NCBI GenBank assembly: GCA_003952965.2
Contig: CM025856.1
Span: 29,244,061 to 29,308,060, forward strand
Direction: 5' to 3'
Origin: Morella rubra
Lineage: Eukaryota > Streptophyta > Magnoliopsida > Fagales > Myricaceae
Length of the DNA stretch: 64,000 nt
In this document: piece by piece, positions 1 through 12,201 of the stretch
How positions within the stretch are numbered: position 1 is the first letter of the stretch
Layout of the letters: the number at the start of each line of letters is the position of its first letter
The notes under the pieces: model-generated
What the model saw: the letters and a program-made list of their open reading frames with translations, nothing else
Databases searched by the model: none
What the model was told of the DNA's origin: nothing
Made by a program: the position numbers and the translations under genes

Positions 1-2032
1 ATAGCAGATGCACCCGAAAACTTTGAAATGATTAGCAGTTGGCTTGTGTCCACTCCATGCTTCAATGGAGTCATTTCTTTCACTGCCTTTGTAGGGCACC
101 TATTTAGGATATACACGGCTGTGTTAACAGCCTCAGCCCAGAATTTCTTGGAAAGCCCTTTTGCCATTAACATAGATCTGGCCATCTCCATGACAGTCCT
201 ATTTTTCCTCTCCGAAACTCCATTTTGTTGAGGAGTATAGGCTACTGTAACTGGTGTTTCAGCCCTTCTTCTTGACAAAATTGATCAAATTTCCTTGAGT
301 TGAACTCAGTTCCTCTGTCACTTCTCAAGGTTTTAATCTTTGCTGCCACTTTGAGTCTCAACCAGCAACTTAAAATTTTTAAAGACACCAAAAACTTCTG
401 ATTTTTCCTTGAGAAAATAGACCCAAGTCATTCTTGAAAAATCATCAATAAACAGTAAAAAATACCTGTTTTGGCTTTGAGAGGGTGTCCTCATGGGGCC
501 ACACAAATCAGTATGTACCAATTCAATGACTGATTTCGCTCTCCAAGCTTCTTCAGTTGGAAAGGGCTGCCTGTGTTGTTTTCCCATCATACAACCTTCA
601 CATATAGACATGTTTTGGTCTAACAAAGGCAGATCACGAATCATATTCTTCTGATTTAACAACCTTAAGGCATTTAGGTTATAATGACCAAACCTTTGAT
701 GCCATAAAGTTGTCTCATCAGATTTGGCCATCATGGCTCTTGGGTAGTGCCAGTAGATGGGAAAATTCCTCCCATTTCTCATTCTAACTTCACCCACCAC
801 TTGATTTTTGTTCTTCAAGTCACAAATGATACATAGCTCTCCTTCAAAATGAAGTGAATAGCCATTTTGCATCATTTGTCCTACACTTAGCAGACTTTGA
901 TCAAGGCTAGGAACATGAAGAACATCTTTAATAAATCTGGTCCCCCTCTTGGTCTCCATAGCAATTGTGCCTTTCCCATTTGCCTCCACCAAGTCTCCAT
1001 TTCCAAGCTTGACTTTTACATTTACAGATCTATCAATGTGAGAGAACAAACTACCATCTGGTGTCATGTGGTTGCTGCACCCGCTGTCAAGAAACCATTC
1101 TTTTCTTTGTTCAGCTGCAATATGACAAGCAAAGAACAATTGCTCTTCCTTATCCTCAGTGAAATTTGCTTGCTGATTCTTGTTCTTGATCCGGCAATCT
1201 TTTTCTTCATGCCCAAACTTTTTGCAATTTGAGCATTGAGGCTTGCCACGGTGATAACAATCTTTCTCCAAGTGATTAGTCTTCTTGCAGACACTACAAG
1301 GTGGAAATTCTCCGTTTTTCTTTTGAGATTTTTCTCCTCCTTTTGCTGTGCCCTTGAACTTCTTCTTCTGATTCTTCAAGTTTACTTTGGATTGGAAAGC
1401 ACTCTCCAAAGAAACTTCATTTCTTCTGTCAATCCGCTGTTCATGAGCATGAAGAGAGCCCATCAACTCAGTTACAGATAAAGAAGAGAGATCCCTGGAT
1501 TCTTCAATGGCAGCCACCATGTGGTCATATTTTTCAGTCAAACTGATCAGGATTTTTTGAACAATCCTTTCATCTGTCATATTCTCCCCATAAGCCCTCA
1601 TCTGATTTACTACTTCAATGAGTCTAGAACAATACTCTTTGACATTCTCAGATTCTTTCATTTTGAGATTTTCAAGTTCCCTTCTCAGCCCTTGAAGCTT
1701 AATAGTTTTGACTTTGTTATTACCTTGAAATTCTTGCTGCAAGATCTCCCAAGCTTGTTAGAAGAAGTAGCCCTCATCAGCCTTGGAAAGATGGACTCAC
1801 TCACAGCCTGCTGCAAGGTGAACAAAGCCTTTGCATCTCTTTGCCTATCAGCCTTGATTTGGGTTGAATTAGAAGTGTCTCCAGCCGTGCTATCAGCAGG
1901 TGAAAGAACTCCTTTTTCGACAATATCCCAGAGATCAAGAGACAGAAAAAGAGTTTTCATTTTTATGCTCCAATAGTCATAGTTCTCACCAGCAAAAATG
2001 GGAAGAGTTGTAGAGGAACTAGCAGCAGCCAT
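1..2032 (-). pseudogene. Decayed Ty1/copia retrotransposon gag-pol (5' part)
   Basis: Reading on the minus strand, the open frame starts at the ATG at 2032 (MAAASSSTTLPIFAGENYDY) and gives copia domains in order. First is a UBN2-type gag. Then comes a CCHC zinc knuckle (CSNCKKFGHEEKDC, near 1220). The aspartic protease DSG motif (WFLDSGCSNHMT) is near 1080, the gag-pre-integrase HQRFGH motif near 700, and the integrase start (HTDLCGP, FIDDFSR) is at about 400-510. The frame breaks several times: near 1757, where gag passes into the longer pol frame, near 335, near 250 and near 55. Integrase similarity continues across each break. The element runs off the window, so reverse transcriptase and RNase H are not seen. 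It is an inactive copy as sequenced. Confidence 0.9.
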
Positions 2033-2055
2033 AAAGCCCAAGAAGACCGAAAGCT

Positions 2056-2067
2056 GCTCTGATACCA
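2056..2067 (-). other. tRNA-iMet primer-binding site of the copia element
   Basis: Read on the minus strand this is TGGTATCAGAGC, the exact plant initiator-tRNA primer-binding sequence. It lies 24 bases upstream of the gag ATG and directly inside an LTR edge (the terminal CA lies at 2070-2071 on the minus strand). It fixes the element's orientation and the inner border of its 5' LTR. Confidence 0.88.
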
Positions 2068-2069
2068 AC

Positions 2070-2420
2070 TGTTGGATTTGAAGTGAAAGGAAGAGAAAAT
2101 GCCAAGAGAGATTGAGAACCTCAAACAAAATTGAGTTTGAATGATGCTAAAATGTTCTGCCGAATACAATGACACAAAACCAAATAAAAAGCACTTGAAA
2201 ACGCTTAAATGAAAGCAGAGAGTTCCAAAATTACAGCAAAAACAGAGGTGCCTAAAAATAGAAGTCGGCTAATAAAGGTGTTATGGAAAATGACATCATA
2301 TTGATAACTGGAACTAGTTTCAATAGTTTTCCTTGTAATGGCCAGCAACTTGACCTGCCAAAAATTCCTTTAGAACATGTTCCATTTTATGGGAACTGCA
2401 TCATTGTCTTGTCAAAACTC
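2070..2420 (-). repeat. 5' LTR of the copia element (outer edge uncertain)
   Basis: The inner edge begins TGTTGG at 2070 and abuts the primer-binding site, as an LTR should. The other LTR is outside the window, so the outer boundary cannot be set by comparison. The stretch to about 2420 is AT-rich, non-coding, and has no similarity to the neighbouring gene. The end coordinate is a guess. Confidence 0.45.
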
Positions 2421-2792
2421 TAATATGTGATGGAGGAGAATGTGGTTGATTTGGGTTATAAAAACGTATTTTTCCCAATTTATTATTGCGCCATATCCGA
2501 GCATGTTGAGAAGCAGAGAGAGCGAGGAATGTTTTGCGTTAAGGAAGAAGATATAGGTGGAAGGAGCGAAATTAGTCAGACATTAACCAATGGCCATACC
2601 ACCTTATCATTCTCAATTTTTTCAATTTCCATTTCTTCTTTCAATTTCTAGAGGGAAAAGTAATCTCAACTGCACATAAAAGGGGGCATGGATTGAATAT
2701 GCGGTAAACCTGACTAAGCAGCTATTTGGCTGATCTTTGGCCAGCCTGCGATTTTAGATATCATCTCTGTGTTTTGTGAGCAATCTCTGGTG

Positions 2793-4474
2793 ATGCTAAG
2801 TAGCAGGTCAGTTTTGGATTCCAATCACTTTGAGTGTCACAAAGAAGTCGAGCACGATCAGGTACGTGTGAAGGGGTATCTTGCCCTTCCACTCTCATCA
2901 ATAAACGTGAGAAGCTGGGTTTCATCAGTGCAGTAGTCTAATGAAAGTTGACATCCTTTCTGTTTCTACTTCCCAGACTTCGCACTTGAGCAGTATGCCC
3001 TCTTTCTCCTCGACTTATGCTGTTGCTGGCAACATTAGCCAGAGAATATTATTCCGTGAAGCATCACCAAATTATCTGCTAAAATTAGGAGAGTAGGAAA
3101 CCTGGCACATAAATGGAGAACAAGGTTTAGCCAGAACAAGAGTTTGGTCAAATCCATACCGTAGAAATTGAGATAAATTTGTTACTGCTGCCAATGTTTC
3201 CAAAATCATTATTGTGGTCCCTCATTTTCATTTGTTGTGCTGCAATTATTTGGTCGTTAACTGCCCCTTATCATGTTGATACCATTAACGTTACTTTTGG
3301 TTTTTAGACTTTTATATGTTTCCATAATCCCTTGGTCTGATCCATGGTTTTTAGATATTTGACTGTTATGGGAACTGAGTTTTATCTCTGAATCAGGTCA
3401 CACGTACAGATGGAGGAGTTTTGCTGAAAAACGAAGAACATAAAGAGGTAGCTGCAGTGGCTGAAGAGTTGCAGAAATATTGTGTTAACGAGCCTGTTCA
3501 ATGTCCTCTCATATTCGGAGGTAAAATCCATAATTCTGCTCAAACTTCTGATCGATGGCTGGAACTTCCATGCACACGTGATTGGATAGAGGGTCAGGGT
3601 CATGAGCTGAAGAGCTTTTGGGTGATTCTGCAACTTGGTAGCCTCACCTGTCTACCCGTGCATTAGATTTGTACAATGCTACCTGAAGAAGATCGAACCT
3701 CATAGATGTTTTTGTCCTACTCTGTAATTACGATGAATTCAATTTGGCACCTGCAGATGGCAAATTACTTTCTAATTTGTTTCCCCGATTGAATCATGGC
3801 ACAATCTTCTATGCCTGTGGTTTATGGGATGACAACCCTGTGACAGTAAGCCACTAGGGAGTTGTGCTTCATTCTGTACTCCATGCTTCCTCTGAATTGC
3901 TTACTATTCTTCATTACATTGCGGGTTGATTATATGAGTGCTTTTCAGAGTGGGATGTCGTGTACTGCTCAAGGCCTACATCACCTGGGGGTGGCTACAG
4001 GAGTGCATTGGGCCGCCTTGTTTTCAAAACAAAGGAAATGATACAAGTTGTTGAAGCACCTGACACTGTTAGGAACAAAGTTGCCTTTTCTGCTTTTGGG
4101 TTTCTAGATGGGGAGGTCTCTTTGAAAGGTATGCCATCAACTTCCTTTTATTATCCAAAAGGGAAACACTCGTACCATTTACCTGTTCTTAGTAGTGAAA
4201 CTAAAACCTTAAGCATGGGCTGCCTGCGGATTCAAGAAATGCTAATAGTTTTGCTTTGTGTGTCTTCGCTTAAACATGGACAGGAACACTGACAGCTCTG
4301 GACGATAAATGGATACAAGTTGTATTTGAGCCACCTGAACTGAAGATAGGAGCACTGGAATTCACATATGGTGGGCAGAGTGAGGTAAAACTCCAAATCA
4401 CATACGTAGATGACAAGATAAGGCTGGGGAGGGGCTCAAAAGGCTCTCTATTTGTTTTCCAGAGGCTCGGTTAA
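2793..4474 (+). CDS. PAP/fibrillin-like plastid protein
   Basis: Proposed exons are 2793-2861, 3397-3520, 3949-4128 and 4284-4474 (TAA), giving 187 aa with all phases matching. The last three exons are well supported. They carry a fibrillin-like core (WDVVYCSRPTSPGGGYRSAL, FGFLDGEVSLKG, WIQVVFEPPELKIG) and the family's C-terminal signature (LQITYVDDKIRLGRGSKG, then SLFVFQRL). Such proteins bind plastoglobules or thylakoids in chloroplasts. The first exon is inferred only from an ATG, an open frame and a good CAG|GTACGTG donor. It does not look like a typical transit peptide, and 187 aa is shorter than most fibrillins (about 230-300 aa), so a further upstream exon may be missing or lost to the adjacent retrotransposon. 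The subgroup is not resolved. Confidence 0.72.
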
Positions 4475-5376
4475 ACCGTTCGAATTGTATTGTGTAATAT
4501 AGATAATTTTTGTACCATGAGCTGGCTTCTTCGCAGCGCTAGTTCTAACAACTGTGGCAGATATTGAGCTCTGCAGACCTATCCGCTAGAGGAAAATGTA
4601 CAACAATCGTGGCCCTTTTTGCAGGAATTAAGTTTAAGAAAGGTACCTCAAAACGGGGTAAAACTGGGATCAAAATTTAGTTTAATCCGGCCAATGTCGA
4701 CTCGTTTGTCCACCTAGCATCCTCCACAACCATGCACTTGACGAAATAAGCTGAAGTTCGGGAAAATTCTAATAAATGTACCTTGGGATCTTTAAAAAAT
4801 AAGATAATGTAAAGAATCCCAATCCATCTTCCCGAAATCAAGCTGTATAATTTCTAGAAATTTTCAGCCTTTTTTTCTGGCATCAGCATTTACGTTATCG
4901 TGCTGAAGAATTTGTCTTCACGAACAGAGGAGGATGTATTCCATAAATTTTTTTTTTTCAAAAAAATAAAAAAGAAAGAAAGAACAGAGGATGTAAACTA
5001 ATTACCTGTTGTCGTGGTTAGAGATTATTGGTCGAAATGCTTCTTCGGTTTCTTTCTCTGAATCCCTGTGAAATTGAGAGCCTTTTTTATTGAACAAAAA
5101 AAAAAATCCAGCCGACTTTCATATCCAGGGTTTTACCCTCCCGAGTATAGCCACGTGGCAACCTGTGATAGGATAATAGTATTTTATACCATAATATCAG
5201 TGCAAGATTTTAAGTTAAAATTTCTCTTGTAATTTTCTACAAAAGGATATTTAACATTATTTTAATTTTGATATGTGAGATTGGTTTCCGATACGGTATA
5301 TCAGAGACTATCGGCCGGGTTTAGTACCACGGCATCATAATATCGCCTCTATCTGCTACGCAGCTTCTTCTCTCAG
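4475..5376. other. Intergenic: 3' UTR of the fibrillin-like gene and promoter of the RlmH-type gene
   Basis: No coding potential. It holds A/T-rich tracts (poly-T at about 4949, poly-A at about 5094) and leads directly into the RlmH-type gene, which is in the same orientation. I see no recognisable mobile element. Confidence 0.6.
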
Positions 5377-5463
5377 ATGGCAATTTCGTTCTGTACCTGT
5401 CTTCTCCACAAGGGCTCCACTTCTCTTCCAGGTTCTTACACTCTATACCGGATACATTGGTGA

Positions 5464-7289
5464 ATGAACTCCATGTCAGTAACACCACATATCCCTCATA
5501 TTTCTTGTAAAAAAATTTCGGGACCCGGACGATGCAAATACACGGGACAATCAGTGGTAAACTAACTCCACCCGCTGTATGAGATTACTTAAAAAGTCCT
5601 TTCCTTTCTGATGTTTTTGCCTCCTATTTACCCAAAATACGACTTTAGGTTTTTCATTCGAGTTCCGAGTTATTTTTTGTAGGAATTCTGCCATTTGTAC
5701 TGTAGTTGAGGTTGGAGTTAGGAATATGTGATTTTACCCGAACTTATGCTAGTAATTTTGGTAGAGAGCTCTTCCTATTCGAATCTTAACGGTAGGGAAA
5801 AAGCGTTCCCGTGGAGTACAACTCGTAGTCGATGAGTATATTGGAAAACTCGAGCAATATTGCAGTGTTGCCGATGTTCAAATACGGTCCAATCCCAGAA
5901 ATGCGCAGTATGTCCATTTTTGTTTCTTCTCCGCCCCCCCCCCCCCCCCCTTTAACGTAGGGAGTCAAAACGAAGTTTCTGAAAACCGATGCGTTGCGTT
6001 GCAGTGATCCGAGGGCTCAGGTGGATGATGAAGACGCGGCCATAATAAACCATATCAGGTCTGACGATTGGGTACAGTCTCCAGCATGATTTCGTTCAAT
6101 TACTGTTTGTTTCGATTTCTTATCCATGCAATGATGTTGATTGTTGCTGCTGATTTTAATTAAGTTCATTTTAGAAACCGATTTGTAACTTAAATTCTCT
6201 GGAAAAGGAAATAGCATGACTTAAATTTAAGGAAGTTTTAAAGTCTGTTTTATACTATAAAAGGAGTACAGTTTTTTTTCATAACTCCGTTCTAAAATCA
6301 TGCCCTTTTAGGTTGTGATGTTGGATGAGAATGGACGAGACATTGGGTCTGAGCAGATGGCTGAGTTGGTGGCAGACGCAGGGAATACAGTAAGATTTAA
6401 CTTTTAGGTTGCGATGTTTAATTGATTTTCTATTTGCCATTGTATGCTCTCTCTATCTCTCTCTCTCTACCATAACAACATTCTTGATTTTCCGACATGT
6501 TATATGTTTAACTTGGACTTAGAATTCTTATTTGGGTTTCTATTTGTTAACGCATGGTTTTCTCTCTCTCTCTCTCTCTTTCTCTTATTTTCACATAGGG
6601 GGCTTCTAGAGTATCATTTTGCATAGGCGGACCTTATGGTCATGGGCAGCAATTGCGTGAGCGAGCCAACTTATCAATCAGGTTGTCTAAGTTGGTCTTA
6701 AACCATCAGATTGCATTGCTTGTGCTAATGGAACAGCTATATAGGTAAGAAAATCTCATATCCTTTTGCATTTCAAATCCCATGTATGTAGCTCCTGCTT
6801 ACTGAAAGCTTAGCTCAGGGCTCCCCCTCACAACCCCCATAAAAACAAGTAAAATGTAAATACTTGTGGCAATCGTTTAAACTTTGGAGGCTTATCTTCG
6901 TGAAATAATGTAGAATATGTCGATCCTGGCCAAGTAAATATGGTCAGATAATTGGCAGAGTGCAAGTAAATCAGATGATTGTTTATCCCCATGAATAAGC
7001 AAATATGTTTTTCTAAAACCAAGCATTCTTTGCAAGAACAGTTTGTAGCAATTTGGATGCCCCTACTGTGGTAAGTTTCGAATTTTCAATTTGATGGCTG
7101 CAACTGTTTCTGGCTCATTTCTATTTCCATCACCACTCAAAACCAAAAACAATTTCCATAACCATCATGAGAACACCAATATCTCATGCTCTTGAGAATA
7201 TCTTCGATGAAATCAATAGAGTAACACATGTTTTATTGACTAATGTTAGGTCATGGACTATTCTGAAAGGACAAAAATACCATCATTAG
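5464..7289 (+). CDS. Organellar RlmH-type SPOUT rRNA methyltransferase (putative 23S pseudouridine-1915 N3-methyltransferase)
   Basis: Exons are 5464-5556, 5765-5907, 6005-6071, 6312-6389, 6599-6744 and 7250-7289 (TAG), giving 188 aa with all phases consistent. Family motifs run in order: RALPIRILTVGKKRSRGVQL (N-terminal strand), VDEYIGKLEQYC, VVMLDENGRDIGSEQMAEL, FCIGGPYGHGQQLRERA (the SAM-binding SPOUT knot with GGPYGHG), LNHQIALLVLMEQLYR, and a C-terminal SWTILKGQKYHH, which is the typical RlmH ending. Bacterial RlmH methylates pseudouridine 1915 in helix 69 of 23S rRNA. The plant homologue has an N-terminal extension and should act in plastid or mitochondrial ribosomes. The start at 5464 is used because a TGA at 5461 interrupts the same frame from an earlier ATG at 5377. 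An intron contains a 17-C run. Confidence 0.9.
5934..5950 (+). repeat. Poly-C tract in RlmH-type intron 2
   Basis: Seventeen consecutive C residues lie inside the intron between the exons ending at 5907 and starting at 6005. Length is likely unstable and hard to sequence. Confidence 0.9.
6447..6583 (+). repeat. CT microsatellites in RlmH-type intron 4
   Basis: Two CT-rich runs (about 6447-6472 and 6560-6583) lie in the intron 6390-6598 and may act as its polypyrimidine-rich region. They produce spurious Leu-Ser ORFs. Confidence 0.85.
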
Positions 7290-8377
7290 CTGCTTCTTTC
7301 CTGTGATCCGAATCATCTCTGATAGGTATTACTAAGATAGACCCTCATCTTTTCTACTCTTTTCCCCTTTCTTATGCGACTGAAACTCACTTGTTGCTGC
7401 TATTTTTCCTTTTGGTAAATTGGAGAAGCCCGCTTGTTGCTGAACGGTTCATGCATGTACTCAGTATGACTTGTGAAGAGGGAGCTTATCATGAAAAGTG
7501 GTTGCTGCAACTGACAAATAGCCCCGTCGGCTCTGTGCAAATGCCCTAAATGCTTGCTATGTTGTACTGAAAACAGTCATTGGCATTGTGTCCTGGCTTT
7601 TTCTGGAGGGCGTCATACCCTAGCCATACCTCAAATTTTTGTATTATTTTTTGAAACCGGTTTCGTTGGTATTTGTAATGTTAATACATGATTAATACAC
7701 TTCATTTTCTCCAATGAGGATATGAGAAAGGGGATCGAAATAAGATCGAGCAATAATGTAAAAATTCATGAAAACTTGGATTCGATTTGATATTTGTAGC
7801 TGACAGTTCACTGGCGTGATTTATGAACTGCAGGGAAAAAACCTTGCAATTCTGTCAAAATGAGGTTAAAATGGCTGCACTCGATCAAAAACAGAGAAGT
7901 AACAAGTGGAACAGTTACACTTGCTTATTGTCACTACCACGAGACGTAGCGATAATAGCTGCCTAAAGTCTCCGGTTTATTAGGCTGACTGTACTTTTAA
8001 AGTGGTGGCCATTGAAATGGCAAATTACCCTCCTGGTCTTTCGAAGAGTCGAAGTTCTTTTACCTATTACATCCAACATATACAGGTTATGCTAGTACCA
8101 AGAAACGTATCTGAAACGCGTCTATTCTCCACCAATACGATCGTCGTTCTTTTATACGGCAGTCGTAGATTACAAAAACACGGCAGTCGTCCGGCACGTT
8201 CGGGAGAAACTGACCAAGGAGTCATGTGGTCGTCGTTCGTACACGGACCAAAGTCCCTTCCCATAGGCTACCGTCGAGCCACGTCATACAAACTTTCATT
8301 TTACCACGTGTCATTTTTGGAACTGCTTAAACTCTGTCTCTCTCTCTGGTACAAAATCCAAACCAGGAGACAAATAC
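7290..8377. other. Intergenic: RlmH-type 3' UTR and cry-DASH promoter
   Basis: No exon of either neighbour fits here. A weak ORF at 8002-8478 overlaps the cry-DASH leader in another frame and has no recognisable domain. CT repeats near 8337 sit just upstream of the cry-DASH ATG, probably in its leader. Confidence 0.6.
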
Positions 8378-11300
8378 ATGGCAATTCTCTGTTCCTCAGT
8401 CCCATCTCTTTCACTGAAAAAGCTTATAATCCCATCGAAACCAAGTTTGATATCTCCACACTCGAATCATCTTGCTAATTTCTTCCAGACTATGAGTTCC
8501 GTACTGATGAAGCCTGAACCGAGATCCTCGCCTTCTGCTGCTGCAACAATCCACCAGGTTCCGGGACTGGACTACGACGAAATCGACCGCATTGCCGAAG
8601 AAACCTTCCAAAGGTACTCCACGTCGCCTTCGAGGATCGGCCGAGGAGGAGGAATCGCCATAGTTTGGTTCAGGAACGATCTGCGGGTGTTAGACAACGA
8701 GGCTTTGTACGAGGCATGGCTTTCGTCTCATATGGTATTGCCGGTTTATTGCGTCGATCCTCGGCTTTTCGGCACCACATATTACTTTGGATTTCCGAAA
8801 ACTGGAGGTATGTTTCTTAGTTGGTACTTGTTGGTGTTAATGGTGCGGATTTTCTGTGCAAGCGTGGCATTGCATTGCACACGCCTAAATCGATGACAGA
8901 AATAAAATTTATGGACTAACTTGGAAGACTGATTGCCTGCCAGCATTGAGAGCGCAATTTCTTATTGATTGCTTGGCTGACCTGAAAAAGAATTTGATAA
9001 AGCGGGGCCTTAATTTGCTTATACGAGAAGGTAAACCCGAGGAAATTCTTCCTTCCCTCGCAAAAGACTTCGGAGCTCACACAGTTAAGTAATTCCCAAC
9101 ATATTTGGTTCCTAGAAAGAATTAGGTTAAGCGTGACTATTTTGAGTTAATATAGAAGCAAAGAAATCTGATCGTCTAATCCAATCTGGTCAGGTGTATG
9201 CCCAGAAAGAAACTTGTAGTGAGGAGCTTAACGTTGAAAGATTGGTCAGCAAAGGTCTGCAAAGAGTGGTGCTACAACCATCTTTAGAACCGAGCAATAG
9301 TATCAACCCTAAGTTACAGCTAATTTGGGGTACTTCTATGTATCACATTGATGACCTCCCATTTGATACCAGCAGTTTGCCGGATGTTTATACTCAGTTT
9401 CGCAAGGCATGACAATTCTTATTGAGTTCATTACATGTTTCATGGATAAGCAGGAAACCTTTTGCTATGTGGTAGCCGTGTTTATTGACAAGATAAGATA
9501 ATACTTTTGCAGTCTGTTGAAGCCAAATGCACTATCCGGTGCTGTATTAGAACTCCAAATTCTCTTGGGCCACCACCAATTGTCGGCGACTGGGGATGTG
9601 TTCCTTCAATTAATCAGCTTGGAGTCCCACTACAAAATGTAGGCTTGTCCATACGTGCAAAAATATACTTCCCCGAGTATTCATCATGTTTATTTGACAT
9701 CAATTCCTTGATCGTGACTTTGAAATTCATGGCTTCCTATCATTTCTTTCCCCCTATCTACAGGTTAGTAAAGGAATGGCGTTTCTTGGTGGTGAAAATG
9801 CTGCACTGAGCAGGGTCAATGAGTACGTCTGGCAGAAGGCAAGGAAAATCTCTCAGAATGATATTTCTAGTGATTCTTGTTTTTGACAGCAAGATTGCTG
9901 GCTGGACCACTGTAACAGGGATGAAAAACTGTAAAAATCACAAGCACATTGCATCAGAAAAAAAATGACAATCTTGAAGTATTGTGGCATTAGAGTTGTT
10001 GGTTTCAGATTCCAATAATCCTTTATAAATGTGGAAATTATAGGACATCAAATATCTTGGTTAGGAACTTGAGTGTATATCATTTTGTGGATTTGAAAAC
10101 AGTTTTTGCCTCATATGTTATGTTGGTGTTACTAACTTCCCTTTTACAACCTCAGCCACGACGGGTTTGATAGTTAGATACTAAACATATTAGGAAGAGC
10201 AGCTTTTAAAATTCCGTGGGGATGAAAGGTGAAGACGATGAGTTTAAAATCAAATAATATCATAGTTACAAATATTTGATTTTTGATAGAGCTGCTTAAA
10301 TATTGAACTTAAATTAGAAAGTTTATGATGTTTGAAGGTACATTAATAGCACAAAGTATGTGGTTATCAAGATTGTTCTCACTTCCTTGGATGTAGGACT
10401 TTCTAAAAATATACAAAGAGACCAGAAATGGGATGTTAGGACCTGATTATTCGACAAAATTCTCTCCATGGCTTGCTTCAGGAAGCCTCTCTCCTCGCTT
10501 CATACATGAAGAGGTTGAAGTTTCTGTTCTTTTTTGTGCATAGATATGTGACATTTTGAAGGATGACTGATTTTTGGTTTCTATAGGTGAAGAGATATGA
10601 AAAGGAAAGGCAAGCCAATAATTCCACATATTGGTAGTATTCTTTCTCTCAACATCAATTTATTGGTACTTTTTAAATTTTTGCCCCTATTTCCTGCGTC
10701 TAGATTGCTGGAAATTTGTATAAAGCAATAATTGAGCTGGATTGAACTTTATTGGAGATTCTTTCCTTCCTTCACCCTGACTCTTTATTTAACACTGCAG
10801 GATTTTGTTCGAATTGATGTGGAGAGATTACTTCAGGTTTCTATCACTAAAATATGGGAATTCCCTTTTCCATATAGGTAAGGATGAGAAATATCTCATT
10901 CATGTAGTGTTTTATTTAGATAATGAAAAGTTGGACTCATGGTTTAATTAGCACTGTGTTGATGGATAATGTATAACATCCATGAAGTGCATGTAAGATA
11001 CAAGTATCATGTTGATATCTTTCAGGTTACATGTTTCTAATATGTAGTCTTCTGACGTCCTTTTTTAAGGCGGCCCTAGAAAAGTGGAGCACAGATGGAG
11101 CCAAGACAAGAATTTGTTTGAGTCCTGGAGAGACGGCCTTACAGGGTAATTGGTGTTTCCAACCAAATGTCTCTGTTGGTATCTGTTTTTCATGACACCA
11201 TACAGATTTATAGGTGCATGGTCCCATGAAAAAGAAATGAGTATTGTTATGGCTTCTGCTCCATTAACAGTAATCATACACTATGTCCATGATTGACATA

Positions 11301-11596
11301 ATCTAAGTTCGAAAATTTTAGGTACCCTCTCATAGATGCAAACATGAAAGAATTATCAACCACTGGGTTCATGTCAAATCGAGGACGGCAGGTAAATCTT
11401 AAGACTGCTTGTCAAATCTTCATATTGATTAATACGGTTGACTAGATACCAATAATCGTTGTTATTCAACAGATAGTATGTTCCTTTCTGGTTCGAGATA
11501 TGGGCATTGACTGGCGTATGGGAGCTGAATGGTTTGAGACGTGCCTATTGGATTATGACCCATGTTCCAATTATGGTAACTGGACATACGGAGCAG
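8378..11596 (+). CDS. CRYD: Cryptochrome DASH (CRY3 type), 3' end missing
   Basis: Exons are 8378-8807, 8944-9083, 9194-9406, 9513-9638, 9764-9838, 10397-10513, 10587-10633, 10801-10877, 11070-11145, 11322-11391 and 11473-11596, about 498 codons with all phases consistent. Introns 3 (AAG|GCATGA) and 5 (AAG|GCAAGG) use GC donors. An N-terminal Ser-rich organelle-targeting region (about residues 1-60) precedes the photolyase alpha/beta domain ([27 protein letters not shown]). The FAD-domain motifs [51 protein letters not shown] and [10 protein letters not shown] follow. Cry-DASH proteins bind FAD and a folate antenna, and repair UV dimers in single-stranded DNA. In Arabidopsis the protein goes to chloroplasts and mitochondria. 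The final exon or exons, expected to begin with a GNDPRE-like motif and carry roughly the last 100-150 residues, were not found in the 600 bases before the N gap or after it. Confidence 0.93.
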
Positions 11597-12201
11597 GTGA
11601 ACCTCATCTTCACGGATCTTCCCATTCTCATTCATGTGTCTTTGGATTTTGTCTACATGAGGATATTCTACTCAAGAGGGCATGAGAAACAGAGCTTGCA
11701 AAAGCTTTTCTCTGTTGTTATTTCAAGTTGGTTGCTTCATCAGTTGGGAAAAGCCTTCACATAGTTAGGACTTGGTTAAAGAATTATCATTTTCTATTTT
11801 AGTCCAAGTGTCAAACAGTTACTTACCCCAAAAAAAAGTGTCAAACAGGTTGAACAGAACTTGGTTAAAAAATTATCATTTTCTATTGTATTCAAAAGTG
11901 TGCTCAAACAGCGATTGATCAATACTGCTGAGCACTCACGGAAAGTGGGAGCAGGAGGGGCCTAACGAAATGAGCATTTAGTTGAGTTGCATTTGGCCCC
12001 CCCCGTACCCCTTTCTCCTTCTTCCTGCCCTTACCCTCTCATTCATCGCATTTCGGGGTCTCAGTTACACCCCTGCCTTCGAGTACCCTGCGGCCATTAT
12101 TGTCACAGTGGCCATCCGCGGCATCGGACCCAACACAACAACCGCCACACCACACTCCCACGATGAAAAAGAAACATTCTGGCCGCTGAACGATAATCAT
12201 A
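11597..12201. other. Region after the last visible cry-DASH exon, no gene seen
   Basis: It contains a short imperfect direct repeat (about 11768-11812 and 11859-11905, sharing ACTTGGTTAAA and ATTATCATTTTCTAT). A GC-rich block at about 11990-12200 differs from everything around it and has open frames on both strands without recognisable domains. It ends at the assembly gap. Confidence 0.5.

Noticed and set aside
8002..8478. 158-aa ORF upstream of cry-DASH
   Set aside because: It overlaps the cry-DASH first exon in another frame, and no domain was recognised.
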